Shown: one piece after another, positions 18,606-27,394 of the stretch | Position numbering within the stretch: position 1 is the stretch's first letter | How the letters are laid out: each line of letters begins with the position of its first letter | Origin: Silanimonas sp044377035 | GTDB lineage: Bacteria; Pseudomonadota; Gammaproteobacteria; Xanthomonadales; Xanthomonadaceae | Assembly: GCF_044377035.1 (NCBI RefSeq) | Contig: NZ_JBILJW010000003.1 | Coordinates: 124,001 to 188,000, forward strand | Direction of reading: 5' to 3' | DNA: 64,000 nt | The notes under the pieces: generated by a model | Databases searched by the model: none | What the model was told of the DNA's origin: nothing | The model's input: the letters and a program-made list of their open reading frames with translations, nothing else | Position numbers and translations under genes: made by a program

Positions 18606-19514
18606 TCACGCCGCGTTGGCGTGGCCGACGGCGAGGGCGGCGTTGATGTAGTCGGCCACCTCGGCCTCGCTGGCCCCGGAGGCACTGGCGATCTCAGTGA
18701 GCGTCGCCGGGGCCTTCAGCATCACCGTGGCGATGCGGAAGTGCTTGGGGAACTCGCGTTCCGCCTGCGGCCATTTCCCCAGTTGGAAGCGGGTGCCCGG
18801 GGCGTGGTCCAGCAGCCGTCCGGCGCCGCCGCCCAGGGCGAGCAGCCAGGTCAGGCGCGACAGCGGTTGCGGGTCGCCGGCCGCGCGAAGCGCCGCGGTC
18901 GCGGCATCGCCATCGAGGGTTTCGATCGATTCGGCCGGCAGATCGGCGTGGCCGTAGTCGATCAGGGCCTTCAGCGATTTCCCCGGGGCGAACTGCTGCG
19001 AAGCAGGGTCGACCACGAGGCGCGGGAGGCCCCCGAACTGCACGGCGAAGGGGCCGGTGGCGCGCGCAAGGCGCGCGGCCAAGCGGTTCGCCGACGCCGG
19101 TGCCGCGACGGCGGGCGCCTCGAGGGTGGTGCGGGTCGGGCTCGGGGCCGACACGGCGGCGGAGGCGACGACGACCGCCGCCTCGGGCATCGGGGTTTCG
19201 ACGGCAGGCGCACTGGCCGGAGGGCCGCCGGCGATGGCGAGCAGCACGGCGCGCAGCGCCTCGGCTTCCAGCGGCGCGTCGATCCGGTAGGCGGTGTCGG
19301 CGCGTAGCGCCTGGGTGAGGCCGATGGCGACCTTCCCGGCGTCGAAGCCCTTCATCCACGCCATCTGGCCGTACATCGAATCGAGATCGATCAGCACGGC
19401 GTCGGCGCCGGCTTCGTCGGAGAGTGCCCAGTCGCCCAGGTGCAGGCCCTCGAACAGCGCGCGGGCCTTGGCCTCGTCGGCGCGGTCGAAGCCGGAAAAG
19501 CTGAGTCGGGGCAT
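18606..19514 (-). CDS. Uncharacterised protein with possible C-terminal winged helix
   Basis: A 302-residue soluble protein that I do not recognise. Residues 1-95 have an alpha/beta pattern with buried hydrophobic strands (DAVLIDLDSMYG, KVAIGLT) that could be a receiver-like fold. About 105-150 is an Ala/Pro/Val-rich linker. The rest is globular and ends in EIASASGASEAEVADYINAAL, which looks like a helix-turn-helix near the C-terminus. The ATG at 19514 gives the conserved-looking start MPRLSFSGFD; upstream in-frame codons to 19574 add unlikely sequence. Co-directional with dxs, 130 bp upstream. Confidence 0.7.
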   Translation of the reverse strand: MPRLSFSGFDRADEAKARALFEGLHLGDWALSDEAGADAVLIDLDSMYGQMAWMKGFDAGKVAIGLTQALRADTAYRIDAPLEAEALRAVLLAIAGGPPASAPAVETPMPEAAVVVASAAVSAPSPTRTTLEAPAVAAPASANRLAARLARATGPFAVQFGGLPRLVVDPASQQFAPGKSLKALIDYGHADLPAESIETLDGDAATAALRAAGDPQPLSRLTWLLALGGGAGRLLDHAPGTRFQLGKWPQAEREFPKHFRIATVMLKAPATLTEIASASGASEAEVADYINAALAVGHANAA

Positions 19515-19640
19515 GGAAGCCAAGGCGTCTAGGCAGGAGCGCCAGAGTATTGGAAGGCCCTCGGCGAGGGTCAAACGTCTCGACGTCTCAAGGTGTCAGG
19601 CTGTGCGCTGCATCACGTCACATGCGATGGGGCGCGACGC

Positions 19641-20297
19641 CTAGCCCTGCGGCCGCGCCCGCTTCGGCAGGTGCGCCGTGAGGAAGGCCATCTGGTCGGC
19701 CAGGATGTGGCGGTTCGAGAGGATGAGGTGCTCGACCCAGCTCGGCCGGAACGGCACGGCCAGCAGCGGCATGCCCGCCTGCTGCGGTGTGCGTCCGCCC
19801 TTCTTCGAATTGCAGTGGATGCAGGCGGCCACGACGTTTTCCCACACGTCCTTGCCGCCCTTCGAGCTCGGGATGACATGGTCGCGCGTCAGTGGCAGCC
19901 GGCGGCCGTCACCGCCGCAGTACAGGCAGATCCACTGGTCGCGGGCGAACAGCGCGGTATTCGTCAGCGCCGGTGTGGGTTCGGGCACTCGGGCGCTGGC
20001 ATGGCCCTTGGCGGCGATGATCGGTGCGATGTCCAGCACGCTCTGCCGCCCGGTCCAGCGGTTCACGCCACCGCGCACCTGCAGGCAGGGGTCGCCCAGC
20101 GTCCAGGCCACAGCGCCGCGCGCGTAGAGGCAAGCTGCGTCCTGCCAGGTCATCCAATTCAGGATGCGGCCGTGGGCGTCGAGACTGAGAAGGCGGGGGG
20201 CCGGACCGGCCGGGAAACGCTGGGGGGCAGAACCCCGTGCCGGGGTGCTATCGACCCTGGCCAGCACGACGGCCTGATGCGGCGTAGCGGGCTCCAT
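19641..20297 (-). CDS. HNH endonuclease domain protein
   Basis: A 218-residue protein with a C-terminal HNH module. Zinc-type pairs CLYCGG and CIHCNSKK frame the core RDHVIPSSKGGKDVWENVVAAC, which holds the expected His and Asn. Residues 1-100 contain the LDAHGRILNWMTWQDAACLYARGAVAW region common to stand-alone bacterial HNH proteins of this size. These are widespread chromosomal genes of unclear role, not evidently tied to a mobile element here. An alternative downstream start cannot be excluded. Confidence 0.85.
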   Translation of the reverse strand: MEPATPHQAVVLARVDSTPARGSAPQRFPAGPAPRLLSLDAHGRILNWMTWQDAACLYARGAVAWTLGDPCLQVRGGVNRWTGRQSVLDIAPIIAAKGHASARVPEPTPALTNTALFARDQWICLYCGGDGRRLPLTRDHVIPSSKGGKDVWENVVAACIHCNSKKGGRTPQQAGMPLLAVPFRPSWVEHLILSNRHILADQMAFLTAHLPKRARPQG

Positions 20298-20390
20298 TGA
20301 GGCCTGAGCATACGCGCCCTGCGTGACAGTTCAAGCACGCGCGGGCGGGGTCTCGCCCCGTATCCTTGCGCTCCCGCACCGGAGTGACGC

Positions 20391-21332
20391 ATGGCCGCCC
20401 TGTACCCCGACATCGAACCCTTCGACACCGGCACGTTGCAGGTCGACGCGCGGCATCGGTTGTACTACGAGCAGTGCGGCAACCCGAAGGGCAAGCCCGT
20501 GGTGATGCTGCACGGCGGCCCCGGCGCCGGCTGCGGCCCGAAGATGCGCCGCTTCCACGACCCGAAGCACTACCGCATCGTGCTGTTCGACCAGCGCGGC
20601 GCCGGTCGCTCCACGCCGCACGCCGACCTCGTCGATAACACCACGCACGCCCTCGTCGCTGACATCGAGGCGCTGCGCACCCACCTCGGCATTGACCGCT
20701 GGCAGGCCTTCGGCGGCAGCTGGGGCTCGACGCTGGCGCTGGCCTATGCGGAAACCCACCCCGACCGCGTCACCGAGCTCGTGTTGCGCGGCATCTTCAT
20801 GCTGCGCCGCTGGGAGCTGGAGTGGTTCTACCAGGAAGGCGCCTCGCGCCTCTTCCCGGATGCCTGGCAGCAGTACCTCGACGGCATTCCCGCCGTCGAA
20901 CACGGCGACCTGATCTCGGCCTACCACCGTCGCCTCACCCACGAAGACCCGGCCGTTCGCCTCGCCGCGGCGCGGCGTTGGAGCGTGTGGGAGGCCGCGA
21001 CGAGCTTCCTCCGCCAGGACCCGGACTTCATGTCCGGCCACGAGGAAGAGGCCTTCGCGCTGGCCTTCGCCCGCATCGAATCGCACTACTTCGTCAACGG
21101 CGGCTTCTTCCAGCACGACGACCAACTGCTGCGCGACGCGCACCGCATCCGCCACATCCCCGGCACCATCGTGCACGGCCGCTACGACGTGGTGTGCCCG
21201 GTGCAGAACGCGTGGGATCTGAAGACGGCCTGGCCGGAAGCGACGCTGCACATCGCGCCCACCTCCGGGCATTCGGCCTTCGAGCCGGAGATCGCCAGCC
21301 TGCTGGTCGATGCGACGAACGCGTATCGCTGA
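20391..21332 (+). CDS. pip: Proline iminopeptidase
   Basis: Cytoplasmic alpha/beta hydrolase (S33) that removes N-terminal proline from peptides. The 313-residue product has an HGGPGAGCGPKMRRFHDP oxyanion loop, the nucleophile elbow GGSWGSTLALAYAE with the catalytic serine, an aspartate in VHGRYDVVCP and a histidine in SGHSAF. Length and motifs are typical. A TATCCT at 20360-20365 could be its -10 box, without a clear -35. Confidence 0.95.
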   Translation: MAALYPDIEPFDTGTLQVDARHRLYYEQCGNPKGKPVVMLHGGPGAGCGPKMRRFHDPKHYRIVLFDQRGAGRSTPHADLVDNTTHALVADIEALRTHLGIDRWQAFGGSWGSTLALAYAETHPDRVTELVLRGIFMLRRWELEWFYQEGASRLFPDAWQQYLDGIPAVEHGDLISAYHRRLTHEDPAVRLAAARRWSVWEAATSFLRQDPDFMSGHEEEAFALAFARIESHYFVNGGFFQHDDQLLRDAHRIRHIPGTIVHGRYDVVCPVQNAWDLKTAWPEATLHIAPTSGHSAFEPEIASLLVDATNAYR

Positions 21333-21347
21333 GGGTTGCGCGCCGGA

Positions 21348-21902
21348 TCAGCCGGCGCGGCTGCCATCCGGGTTGCGCTCGACGAACCACAGCCCGGCCC
21401 AGAGCTTCGGGTCCATCGCATAGCCCTCGGCCATCTTCGAGGTCAGCCAGCGTGCGGCCTCGTCGACCGGCACCTCGTGCACGGTGATGTCCTCGGTCTC
21501 GTCGCCGCCGCCGGCATGCACGCGGGTGAGTCCGGTGGCGCGGCAGAAGGCGATCATCTCGCTGCTCATGCCGGAGCTCGTCGGGCCTTCCATCAGCACC
21601 TCGACGTGGCTGGCCTGCCAGCCGGTTTCCTCCAGCAGCTCGCGCGCCGCCGCCGATTCCAGCGTGTCCTCGCCGAGGTTGTCGCCGACAAGGCCGGCGG
21701 GCATCTCGATGGTGCGCTGCTGCAGCGGTACGCGGTATTGCTCGACGAACAGCAGCTTCCGCTCCGGGGTGACGGCGACGATGATCACCGCCTTGCCCTC
21801 GGCGTGCGTGCGCTCGGCGTATTCCCACGTGCCACGCGTGCGGATGCGCAGCCAGCGGCCTTCCCAGGCGACCTGCGCCGGGCCTTCGTGCTTCGGGTTC
21901 AT
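21348..21902 (-). CDS. Nudix hydrolase (ADP-ribose pyrophosphatase type)
   Basis: A 184-residue Nudix protein. The box ends in the standard RELLEETGW and begins at GDNLGEDTLESAAA; the position of the first conserved glutamate is aspartate. VEQYRVPLQQRTIEMPAGLV before the box is typical of ADP-ribose or nucleoside-diphosphate-sugar hydrolases. Substrate not assignable. It lies 10 bp after the exonuclease gene on the same strand, forming a small unit nitroreductase-exonuclease-Nudix. Confidence 0.9.
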   Translation of the reverse strand: MNPKHEGPAQVAWEGRWLRIRTRGTWEYAERTHAEGKAVIIVAVTPERKLLFVEQYRVPLQQRTIEMPAGLVGDNLGEDTLESAAARELLEETGWQASHVEVLMEGPTSSGMSSEMIAFCRATGLTRVHAGGGDETEDITVHEVPVDEAARWLTSKMAEGYAMDPKLWAGLWFVERNPDGSRAG

Positions 21903-21912
21903 GGCGCTCCTT

Positions 21913-22830
21913 TCAAGTCGGCATCCTCGCGGCGTCCTGCAGGCGGCGGCGCGTCATCGGGCCGATGCGCAGGCGCTCGCACAGCCGGTCGATGGCGTCG
22001 CTGTCCGGTGCGCGGCGGCGCGCGGCGTCGAAGTCGCCGGGCAGCGGGGCATCGCGGACGATGGTGGCGAGCCGGCGCGAGAGCAGGGCCGATTCGCGGT
22101 GTTCGCGCAGACGCACCGCATGCTGGGCGGCGCCGCGCAGCTTGAGCAGCGGCACTTCGTCGAGCTTGTCGAGCAGGGCGTCCATCGACCCATAGATCGC
22201 GAGCAGTGTGGCGGCGGTCTTCGGCCCCACGCCGGGCACGCCCGGAATGTTGTCGCTGGCGTCGCCGGTGAGGCCGAGGTAGTCCGCCACCTGGTGCGCG
22301 TGGATGCCGTAGCGCGGCTTCACGCCGGCGCAGTCCCAGCGTTCGTTGCGGGCGAAATCCCACTGCCAGTCACCCTCGTCGAGCAGCTGCGCCATGTCCT
22401 TGTCCGCCGAGACGATCACCACCGCATGGCCGTCGCGACGCGCCTGCGCGGCCGCCGTGCCGATCAGGTCGTCGGCTTCGTATTCCACATGGGCGAGCAC
22501 GGGCAGGCCCATCGCCTCGCCGAGCGCCTTGCAGTGCGCGAACTGGCGCTTCAGTTCCTCCGGCGCCGGGTCGCGGTGCGCCTTGTAGGCGGGGTAGATC
22601 GCGTTGCGGAAGCAGGAATCCAGCGCTTCGTCGAAGGCCAGCGCCAGGCGCTCCGCGCGCGTGCGCTCGATCAGCTCGCAGAGGAAGCGCGCGAAACCGT
22701 GCACGGCGTTGACCGGCCAGCCGTCCTCGTCGCTGGCGTCGATCGGCGTGCCGTGCCAGGCGCGGAACACGTAGAGGCTCGAATCGACGAGGTGCACGGC
22801 GTTCGCCGCGGGAGCCGTCACGGCGACCAT
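21913..22830 (-). CDS. Stand-alone 5'-3' exonuclease / flap endonuclease domain protein
   Basis: A 305-residue protein with the PIN-like 5'-3' exonuclease fold found at the N-terminus of DNA polymerase I. Metal-ligand acidic clusters are visible in VDSSLYVFRAWHG, LAFDEALDSCFR, EYEADDLIGT and VSADKDMAQLL. The helix-hairpin-helix DNA clamp is in TGDASDNIPGVPGVGPKTAATLL. It is longer than E. coli Xni (ExoIX) but similar in architecture. It probably processes flaps or 5' ends in replication and repair. The start at 22830 overlaps the preceding nitroreductase by 13 bp. Confidence 0.93.
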   Translation of the reverse strand: MVAVTAPAANAVHLVDSSLYVFRAWHGTPIDASDEDGWPVNAVHGFARFLCELIERTRAERLALAFDEALDSCFRNAIYPAYKAHRDPAPEELKRQFAHCKALGEAMGLPVLAHVEYEADDLIGTAAAQARRDGHAVVIVSADKDMAQLLDEGDWQWDFARNERWDCAGVKPRYGIHAHQVADYLGLTGDASDNIPGVPGVGPKTAATLLAIYGSMDALLDKLDEVPLLKLRGAAQHAVRLREHRESALLSRRLATIVRDAPLPGDFDAARRRAPDSDAIDRLCERLRIGPMTRRRLQDAARMPT

Positions 22831-23384
22831 TCCGTGAGTTTCGCGTCCAGCGCCGGGCGAAGGCGCTCGGGGGCCTCGCCCTGCGCGGTGCCGATATGGA
22901 TGAAGCCCAGCAGCAGTTCATGCGGCGCGAGCCCCAGCCCGTCGAGGATCTCGCGGTCGTAGGCGGCCCAGCCGGTCAACCATTGCGCGCCAAAGCCGAG
23001 GCCCTGCGCGGCCTGCAAGAGCGCGAAGCACACGGCCCCGCCGGACATGAGCTGTTCGACCACGGGCACCTTGTGGCCTTCGACCGGGGTGCCGATGACC
23101 GCGACGATCAGCGGCGCGAAGCTGAAGCGCTCGCGGTCCTTGTCGATGGCGGCCTGCGGGGCGTTGGGGTCGAGCGCCTTGGCGCGGGCGGCGAGGCGTT
23201 CGCCGAGCCGGTGCCGGGCGTCCCCCTCGATGGTCAGGAAGCGCCAGGGGGCGAGCTTGCCGTGGTCGGGCACGCGCATCGCGGCCTCGAACAGGGCGCG
23301 GCGCTGGGTGGCGTCGGGGCCGGGGGCGCCAAGCTGGCGGCTCGGGACGGAACGGCGCTGCATCAAGGCAGTGAAAAGGTCCAT
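22818..23384 (-). CDS. Nitroreductase-family FMN oxidoreductase (YdjA-like)
   Basis: A 188-residue nitroreductase-fold protein that should bind FMN as a dimer. Indicative segments are MQRRSVPSRQLGAPGP at the N-terminus, MRVPDHGKLAPWRFLTIEG, and GGAVCFALLQAAQGLGFGAQWLTGW. The compact size and the DHGKLAPWRF motif match the YdjA subgroup, whose physiological substrate is unknown. The ATG at 23384 is the likely start. It ends inside the exonuclease gene, so the two are translationally linked. Confidence 0.9.
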   Translation of the reverse strand: MDLFTALMQRRSVPSRQLGAPGPDATQRRALFEAAMRVPDHGKLAPWRFLTIEGDARHRLGERLAARAKALDPNAPQAAIDKDRERFSFAPLIVAVIGTPVEGHKVPVVEQLMSGGAVCFALLQAAQGLGFGAQWLTGWAAYDREILDGLGLAPHELLLGFIHIGTAQGEAPERLRPALDAKLTEWSP

Positions 23385-23441
23385 CCCCCGATTGTAACGA
23401 GGCCCCGTCCGGCAGCGCCCAACTGCAGGTGCCGTCACGGT

Positions 23442-23469
23442 TTGCAAGTGTTAACACCCCCACTATCCT
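23442..23469 (+). promoter_or_regulatory. Candidate promoter with embedded palindrome
   Basis: TTGCAA at 23442 and TATCCT at 23464, 16 bp apart, form a plausible sigma-70 promoter 29 bp before the DUF1631 gene. The spacer contains the perfect 10-bp palindrome GTGTTAACAC at 23448-23457, a possible repressor site. Confidence 0.45.
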
Positions 23470-23497
23470 CAGTAGCCCCCCCAAACCCTTCCCGACG

Positions 23498-25759
23498 ATG
23501 ACGCCCGTGAGTTCCCGACCGCCCACCTACGATGAACTGCTGCGCTACACCCGCCGCTCGGTGGTGGAGCAGCTGTCGTCGCTCGTGCACGCGGTGCTGG
23601 GCAAGGCCGACGACTGGATGTTCGACCTCGCGCAGAAAGAAGGTGAAGGCGCCGATCCGTTCGCGCGCTCGCCGCGCCTCGAGGCGATGAACACCCTGCG
23701 CAGCACGCGCGCCACCATCGAGCGCCAGTTCGCCCGCCAGTACGAGGCCCTGTTCGACGAGCTGATCGAACCGAAGCAAGGCTCCGCCGATGGCCTCCGC
23801 CTGAGCCTGGTGGAAGAGCAGGAGCTCGAGCAGCAGCTCGCCTCCGACCTGATCGTGGAGGCGTTGCAGCGGGCCCACGGCCACTCGCTGGACGCGCTGG
23901 CCAAGGCGCTGGCGAAGATCATGGGCGTCGAATCGCTCGCGCCGCGCCAGAACCCGCTCAGCCCGCTGAACTTCGGCCACGCCTTGCATCGCGCGGTCCA
24001 GGGCATCGAGCTGCCGAACATGCTGCAGGTGGTGCTCTACAAGTACTACGAGCGCGAGCTGATGGCCCGCTTCAACGAAGTGCTCGATCCGCTGATGCAG
24101 CGCTTCATGGCGGCGGGCCTCGTGCCGCGTCAGGGCATTGGTCCCGGCGCTTCGGTACGTCCGGGCGGTGGAGCGGCGCGCCCCGGCAGTGCGCCGCCGT
24201 CGCCGAATTCTGGCGCTGCGACGCCATCTTCTGGAGACGACGCCGGGGGCTATGCACAAGGCCACGGTCATGGACACGGCTACGGCCACGGCCATTCGGG
24301 GCCGACGTCGCAGGACGATGCCAACGTCTTCAGCCTGCTTCGCGAGATGCTTCGCGCGCTGCGCCCGCAGGGCAATGCCAGCGTCCCCGGTGCGCCGCCG
24401 ACGCCAGGCGTTCCCGAGCGCCGCGCCATGCAGACCACCGAGATGCTCTCCGTGCTCTCGCTGATGCAGACCGAAGTGCCGCCCTCCGTGCTCGAGACCA
24501 TGGAGCGCCACGAGGCCTCGCTCTCCGTCCTGCTCAAGCGTGACCTGCTCGAAAGCGCCCGCCGCATCGGCCTCTCGCCGGACCAGGTGCGCATCAGCCC
24601 GGACGAAGAAGACGCGGTCGACCTCGTTGGCATGCTCTTCGACGTGCTGTTCGACGAGCACGATTTCGAACAGCGCGCGCGCAACCTCGTGAGCCGCCTC
24701 GTCGTGCCCTACGTCAAGGTGGCGCTGCTCGACCGACAGATGTTCATGTACCGCACGCACCCGGCGCGCCGCCTGCTCAACGCGGTCACCGAGGCCTGCG
24801 AAGGCAACGGCGGGCAGAGCGCGCACGAGCGCGAGATGCTCGGCAAGGCCGAGCAGGTGGTCGACACCCTCGTGGGGGATTTCAACGAAGACGTCGCCAT
24901 CTTCGAGACGCTCGAATCCGAGCTGCGCGGCTTCCTCGAGCAGCACCAGAAGCGTGTCGAGCTGGCCGAGAAGCGTGCCGCCGAGGCGCAGCGCGGGCAG
25001 GAGCGCCTCGAGCACGCCCGCGTGCAGGCCGGTGGCGAAGTGTCGAACCGCGTCGATGGCCGCAAGGTGCCGGCGGCGCTGCGCGAGTTCCTGGCACGCA
25101 GCTGGTCGCACCATCTTTCGCTCGTCGCGTTGCGCGAAGGCACCGAGTCGGTCGCCTGGTCGGCGGCCCTGTCGCTGGCCGACAAACTGCTCGACCTGCT
25201 GCCGGGCGGCAAGGCCGCGGGCATCAGCATCCCGACGGCCATGCAGGGCCTCAGCGCCGATCTCGTCGTCGTGCTCGGCAGCTCGGGCGTGCAGGGTGAT
25301 GCCGCCGATGCCGTGATCAAAGCCATCGCCGACGGCGTCGAAGCCCAGCGCCGCGGCGACGCCGTGGCCGCGCAGCAGGCCGCTGCGGTGCTCCGCGTCG
25401 CTCCGGAGCCGCCGCCGCTGCCGCCCCAGCCGCGCCTGAAGATCGTCGGCGGCACCGATGCCGTCCCGGATTTCGATCCGGACGACCTCGCCCAGCTCCG
25501 CGACCTCAAGGTCGGCGACTGGATCAGCCTGGCCGGCGAAGACGAGAAGCTGGCCCCGGCCAAGCTGGCCTGGATCTCGCCCATCTCGAACCGCCTGATG
25601 TTCGTGAACCGCCGCGGCGTCCGCATGCTGGTCGCCTCGGTCGAGGAACTGGGCGCCCTGAAGAAGCTCGGGAAGCTCCAGTTGCGCGACGCGCAGGGCG
25701 GCGCCTTCGAGGACGCCCTGCAGCGCATGGTCGGCCGGTTGAAGCAGGACATCGCCTGA
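23498..25759 (+). CDS. DUF1631 domain protein
   Basis: A 753-residue cytoplasmic protein of the DUF1631 family; no biochemical role is established. The N-terminal part (about 1-220) and the middle part (about 310-560) are helical. They are joined by a Gly/Pro/Ser linker that includes a His-Gly repeat (GHGHGHGYGHGHSG, around 254-267). The C-terminal 100 residues, with LKVGDWISL, LAWISPISNRLMFVNRRG and VASVEELG, look like a PilZ-type beta barrel, so cyclic-di-GMP binding is possible but the canonical RxxxR motif is not clear. The ATG at 23498 is chosen because it lies just below the candidate promoter. Confidence 0.85.
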   Translation: MTPVSSRPPTYDELLRYTRRSVVEQLSSLVHAVLGKADDWMFDLAQKEGEGADPFARSPRLEAMNTLRSTRATIERQFARQYEALFDELIEPKQGSADGLRLSLVEEQELEQQLASDLIVEALQRAHGHSLDALAKALAKIMGVESLAPRQNPLSPLNFGHALHRAVQGIELPNMLQVVLYKYYERELMARFNEVLDPLMQRFMAAGLVPRQGIGPGASVRPGGGAARPGSAPPSPNSGAATPSSGDDAGGYAQGHGHGHGYGHGHSGPTSQDDANVFSLLREMLRALRPQGNASVPGAPPTPGVPERRAMQTTEMLSVLSLMQTEVPPSVLETMERHEASLSVLLKRDLLESARRIGLSPDQVRISPDEEDAVDLVGMLFDVLFDEHDFEQRARNLVSRLVVPYVKVALLDRQMFMYRTHPARRLLNAVTEACEGNGGQSAHEREMLGKAEQVVDTLVGDFNEDVAIFETLESELRGFLEQHQKRVELAEKRAAEAQRGQERLEHARVQAGGEVSNRVDGRKVPAALREFLARSWSHHLSLVALREGTESVAWSAALSLADKLLDLLPGGKAAGISIPTAMQGLSADLVVVLGSSGVQGDAADAVIKAIADGVEAQRRGDAVAAQQAAAVLRVAPEPPPLPPQPRLKIVGGTDAVPDFDPDDLAQLRDLKVGDWISLAGEDEKLAPAKLAWISPISNRLMFVNRRGVRMLVASVEELGALKKLGKLQLRDAQGGAFEDALQRMVGRLKQDIA

Positions 25760-25818
25760 GGCACGACAGGGCCTGAACCGTGGGCTAGCATCGGGGCTCC
25801 CTATTCGAGGACGCGCCG

Positions 25819-26916
25819 ATGCCGGTCACCGTGGTCTGCCTGAAGGAAACCGCCGCTGGCGAACGCCGCGTCGCGATCACCCCCGAAACGGCCAAGAAGC
25901 TCGCCGCCCTCGGCGCGCAGGTGCGCGTGGCCCGTGACGCTGGCGCCGACGCCGGATTCCCCGATGCCGCCTACGAGGCCGCCGGAGGCGCCGATGGCGC
26001 GGCCGCGCTTGCCGAGGCCGACCTGCTGCTCTGCGTGCAGTCGCCCGATGCCGCCACCCTGTCGAAGCTGAAGCCCGGCGCCGTCATCGTCGGCATGCTC
26101 GCCGCCCACGCGCCCGGTGATCGCGAGGCTGCGCTGGCCTCGCGCGGCGCCACCGCCTTCGCCATGGAGAAGCTGCCGCGCACCACGCGCGCGCAGGCCA
26201 TGGACGTGCTGAGTTCGCAGGCCGGCATGGCCGGCTACAAGGCCGTGCTGCTCGGCGCGCAGCTCGCGCCGCGCTTCTTCCCGATGCTGAGCACCGCGGC
26301 GGGCACGATCCGCCCGTCGAAGGTGCTGGTCGTTGGCGCCGGCGTGGCCGGCCTGCAGGCCATCGCCACGGCGCGCCGGCTTGGCGCCCAGGTGGAGGGC
26401 TTCGACGTGCGCCCGGAGACGCGCGAGCAGATCGAATCGCTCGGCGGCAAGTTCCTCGACCTCGGCGTGTCCGCCGCGGGCAGCGGCGGCTACGCGCGCG
26501 AGCTCAGCGCCGAGGAGCGTGCACTGCAGCAGCAGCGCCTCGCCGACCATCTCAAGACCATCGACGTGGTGGTGTGCACGGCCGCCGTGCCGGGCCGGGC
26601 CGCGCCGAAGATCATCACCGCGGCCATGGTGGCCGGCATGAAGCCGGGCAGCGTGGTCGTCGATCTCGCCGCCGAGACCGGCGGCAACTGCGAGCTGACG
26701 ACCCCCGGCGAGAACGTGCAGCACGGCGGCGTCACCGTCGCCGGCCCGCTCAACCTCGCCAGCAGCGGTGCCGTGCATGCCAGCGAGATGTACGCCCGCA
26801 ACCTGCTGAACTTCGTCAGCCTGTTCGTGAAGGACGGCGCGATCACGCTCGACTGGAACGACGAGCTGATCGAGAAGAGCTGCTGGGTGCGCGCTCCGGC
26901 CGCCGCGACGGCCTGA
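25819..26916 (+). CDS. pntAA: NAD(P) transhydrogenase subunit alpha, soluble NAD-binding part
   Basis: Domain I of the proton-pumping transhydrogenase that reduces NADP+ with NADH. The 365-residue product carries VCLKETAAGERRVAITPET at the N-terminus and the NAD-binding loop VVGAGVAGLQAIATARRLGA followed by FDVRPETREQIESLGG. It is a soluble chain only; the membrane part is the separate pntAB gene 2 kb downstream. In relatives the three genes are adjacent. Here a minus-strand four-gene cluster sits between pntAA and pntAB. Confidence 0.95.
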   Translation: MPVTVVCLKETAAGERRVAITPETAKKLAALGAQVRVARDAGADAGFPDAAYEAAGGADGAAALAEADLLLCVQSPDAATLSKLKPGAVIVGMLAAHAPGDREAALASRGATAFAMEKLPRTTRAQAMDVLSSQAGMAGYKAVLLGAQLAPRFFPMLSTAAGTIRPSKVLVVGAGVAGLQAIATARRLGAQVEGFDVRPETREQIESLGGKFLDLGVSAAGSGGYARELSAEERALQQQRLADHLKTIDVVVCTAAVPGRAAPKIITAAMVAGMKPGSVVVDLAAETGGNCELTTPGENVQHGGVTVAGPLNLASSGAVHASEMYARNLLNFVSLFVKDGAITLDWNDELIEKSCWVRAPAAATA

Positions 26917-26940
26917 GGCCAAGCCGGCGCGGACCCGGTC

Positions 26941-27390
26941 TCAGCGCTGCTGCAAGGGATCGCGCGGACGGTCGAAGTGGTCCGATCGGGTGTCGTGACC
27001 GGGCCGCTGGTTTCGCTGGTCATCCCTCAGGCGCCGCCAGGTTTCGAGCTGGCGCGCGCGGGTTTCCGGATCGGTATCGGCCCAGCGCCGCATGCCGCGG
27101 CGCGCCTGCTGCTTCTGTTCCGGGGTCAGGCTGGCCCAGAAGTGCGCGCGCTCGAGGTAGCGCTGCTGTTGTTCCGGAGTCGCGCGCTCCCAGCGTTCCC
27201 GGATGGGTTCGAGCAGGGCGGCGCGATCCGCTTCCGAGAGTGATTCCCAAGGGATCGGCGCACCTACCGCCGCCCCGGCGGCGGGCGCAGTGCCGGCGGA
27301 CTGCGCCGCCAGAGGCAAGGCGAAGCAGACGGCGAGCGCGACCAGCAAGGCGCGTGCGCTGGCGCGGATGGGCGGGGGCGTGCGGGTCAT
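26941..27390 (-). CDS. DUF3106 secreted protein
   Basis: A 149-residue protein with a signal peptide (RALLVALAVCFALPLAAQSAG). A charged helical region follows with two similar units, WESLSEADRAALLEPIRERW and FWASLTPEQKQQARRGMRRW, characteristic of DUF3106. Role unknown; predicted periplasmic. The ATG at 27390 follows an AAGGA ribosome binding site with 7-base spacing, immediately after the stop of the preceding gene. Last gene of the sigma-factor cluster. Confidence 0.82.
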   Translation of the reverse strand: MTRTPPPIRASARALLVALAVCFALPLAAQSAGTAPAAGAAVGAPIPWESLSEADRAALLEPIRERWERATPEQQQRYLERAHFWASLTPEQKQQARRGMRRWADTDPETRARQLETWRRLRDDQRNQRPGHDTRSDHFDRPRDPLQQR

Positions 27391-27394
27391 GGCG

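Noticed and set aside
16565..18646. Plus-strand open frame opposite dxs
   Set aside because: Entirely antisense to a well-conserved Dxs; composition is that of a shadow frame.
19641..20297. HNH gene considered as part of a mobile element or defence island
   Set aside because: No terminal repeats, integrase, methylase or phage genes are adjacent; it sits among housekeeping genes.
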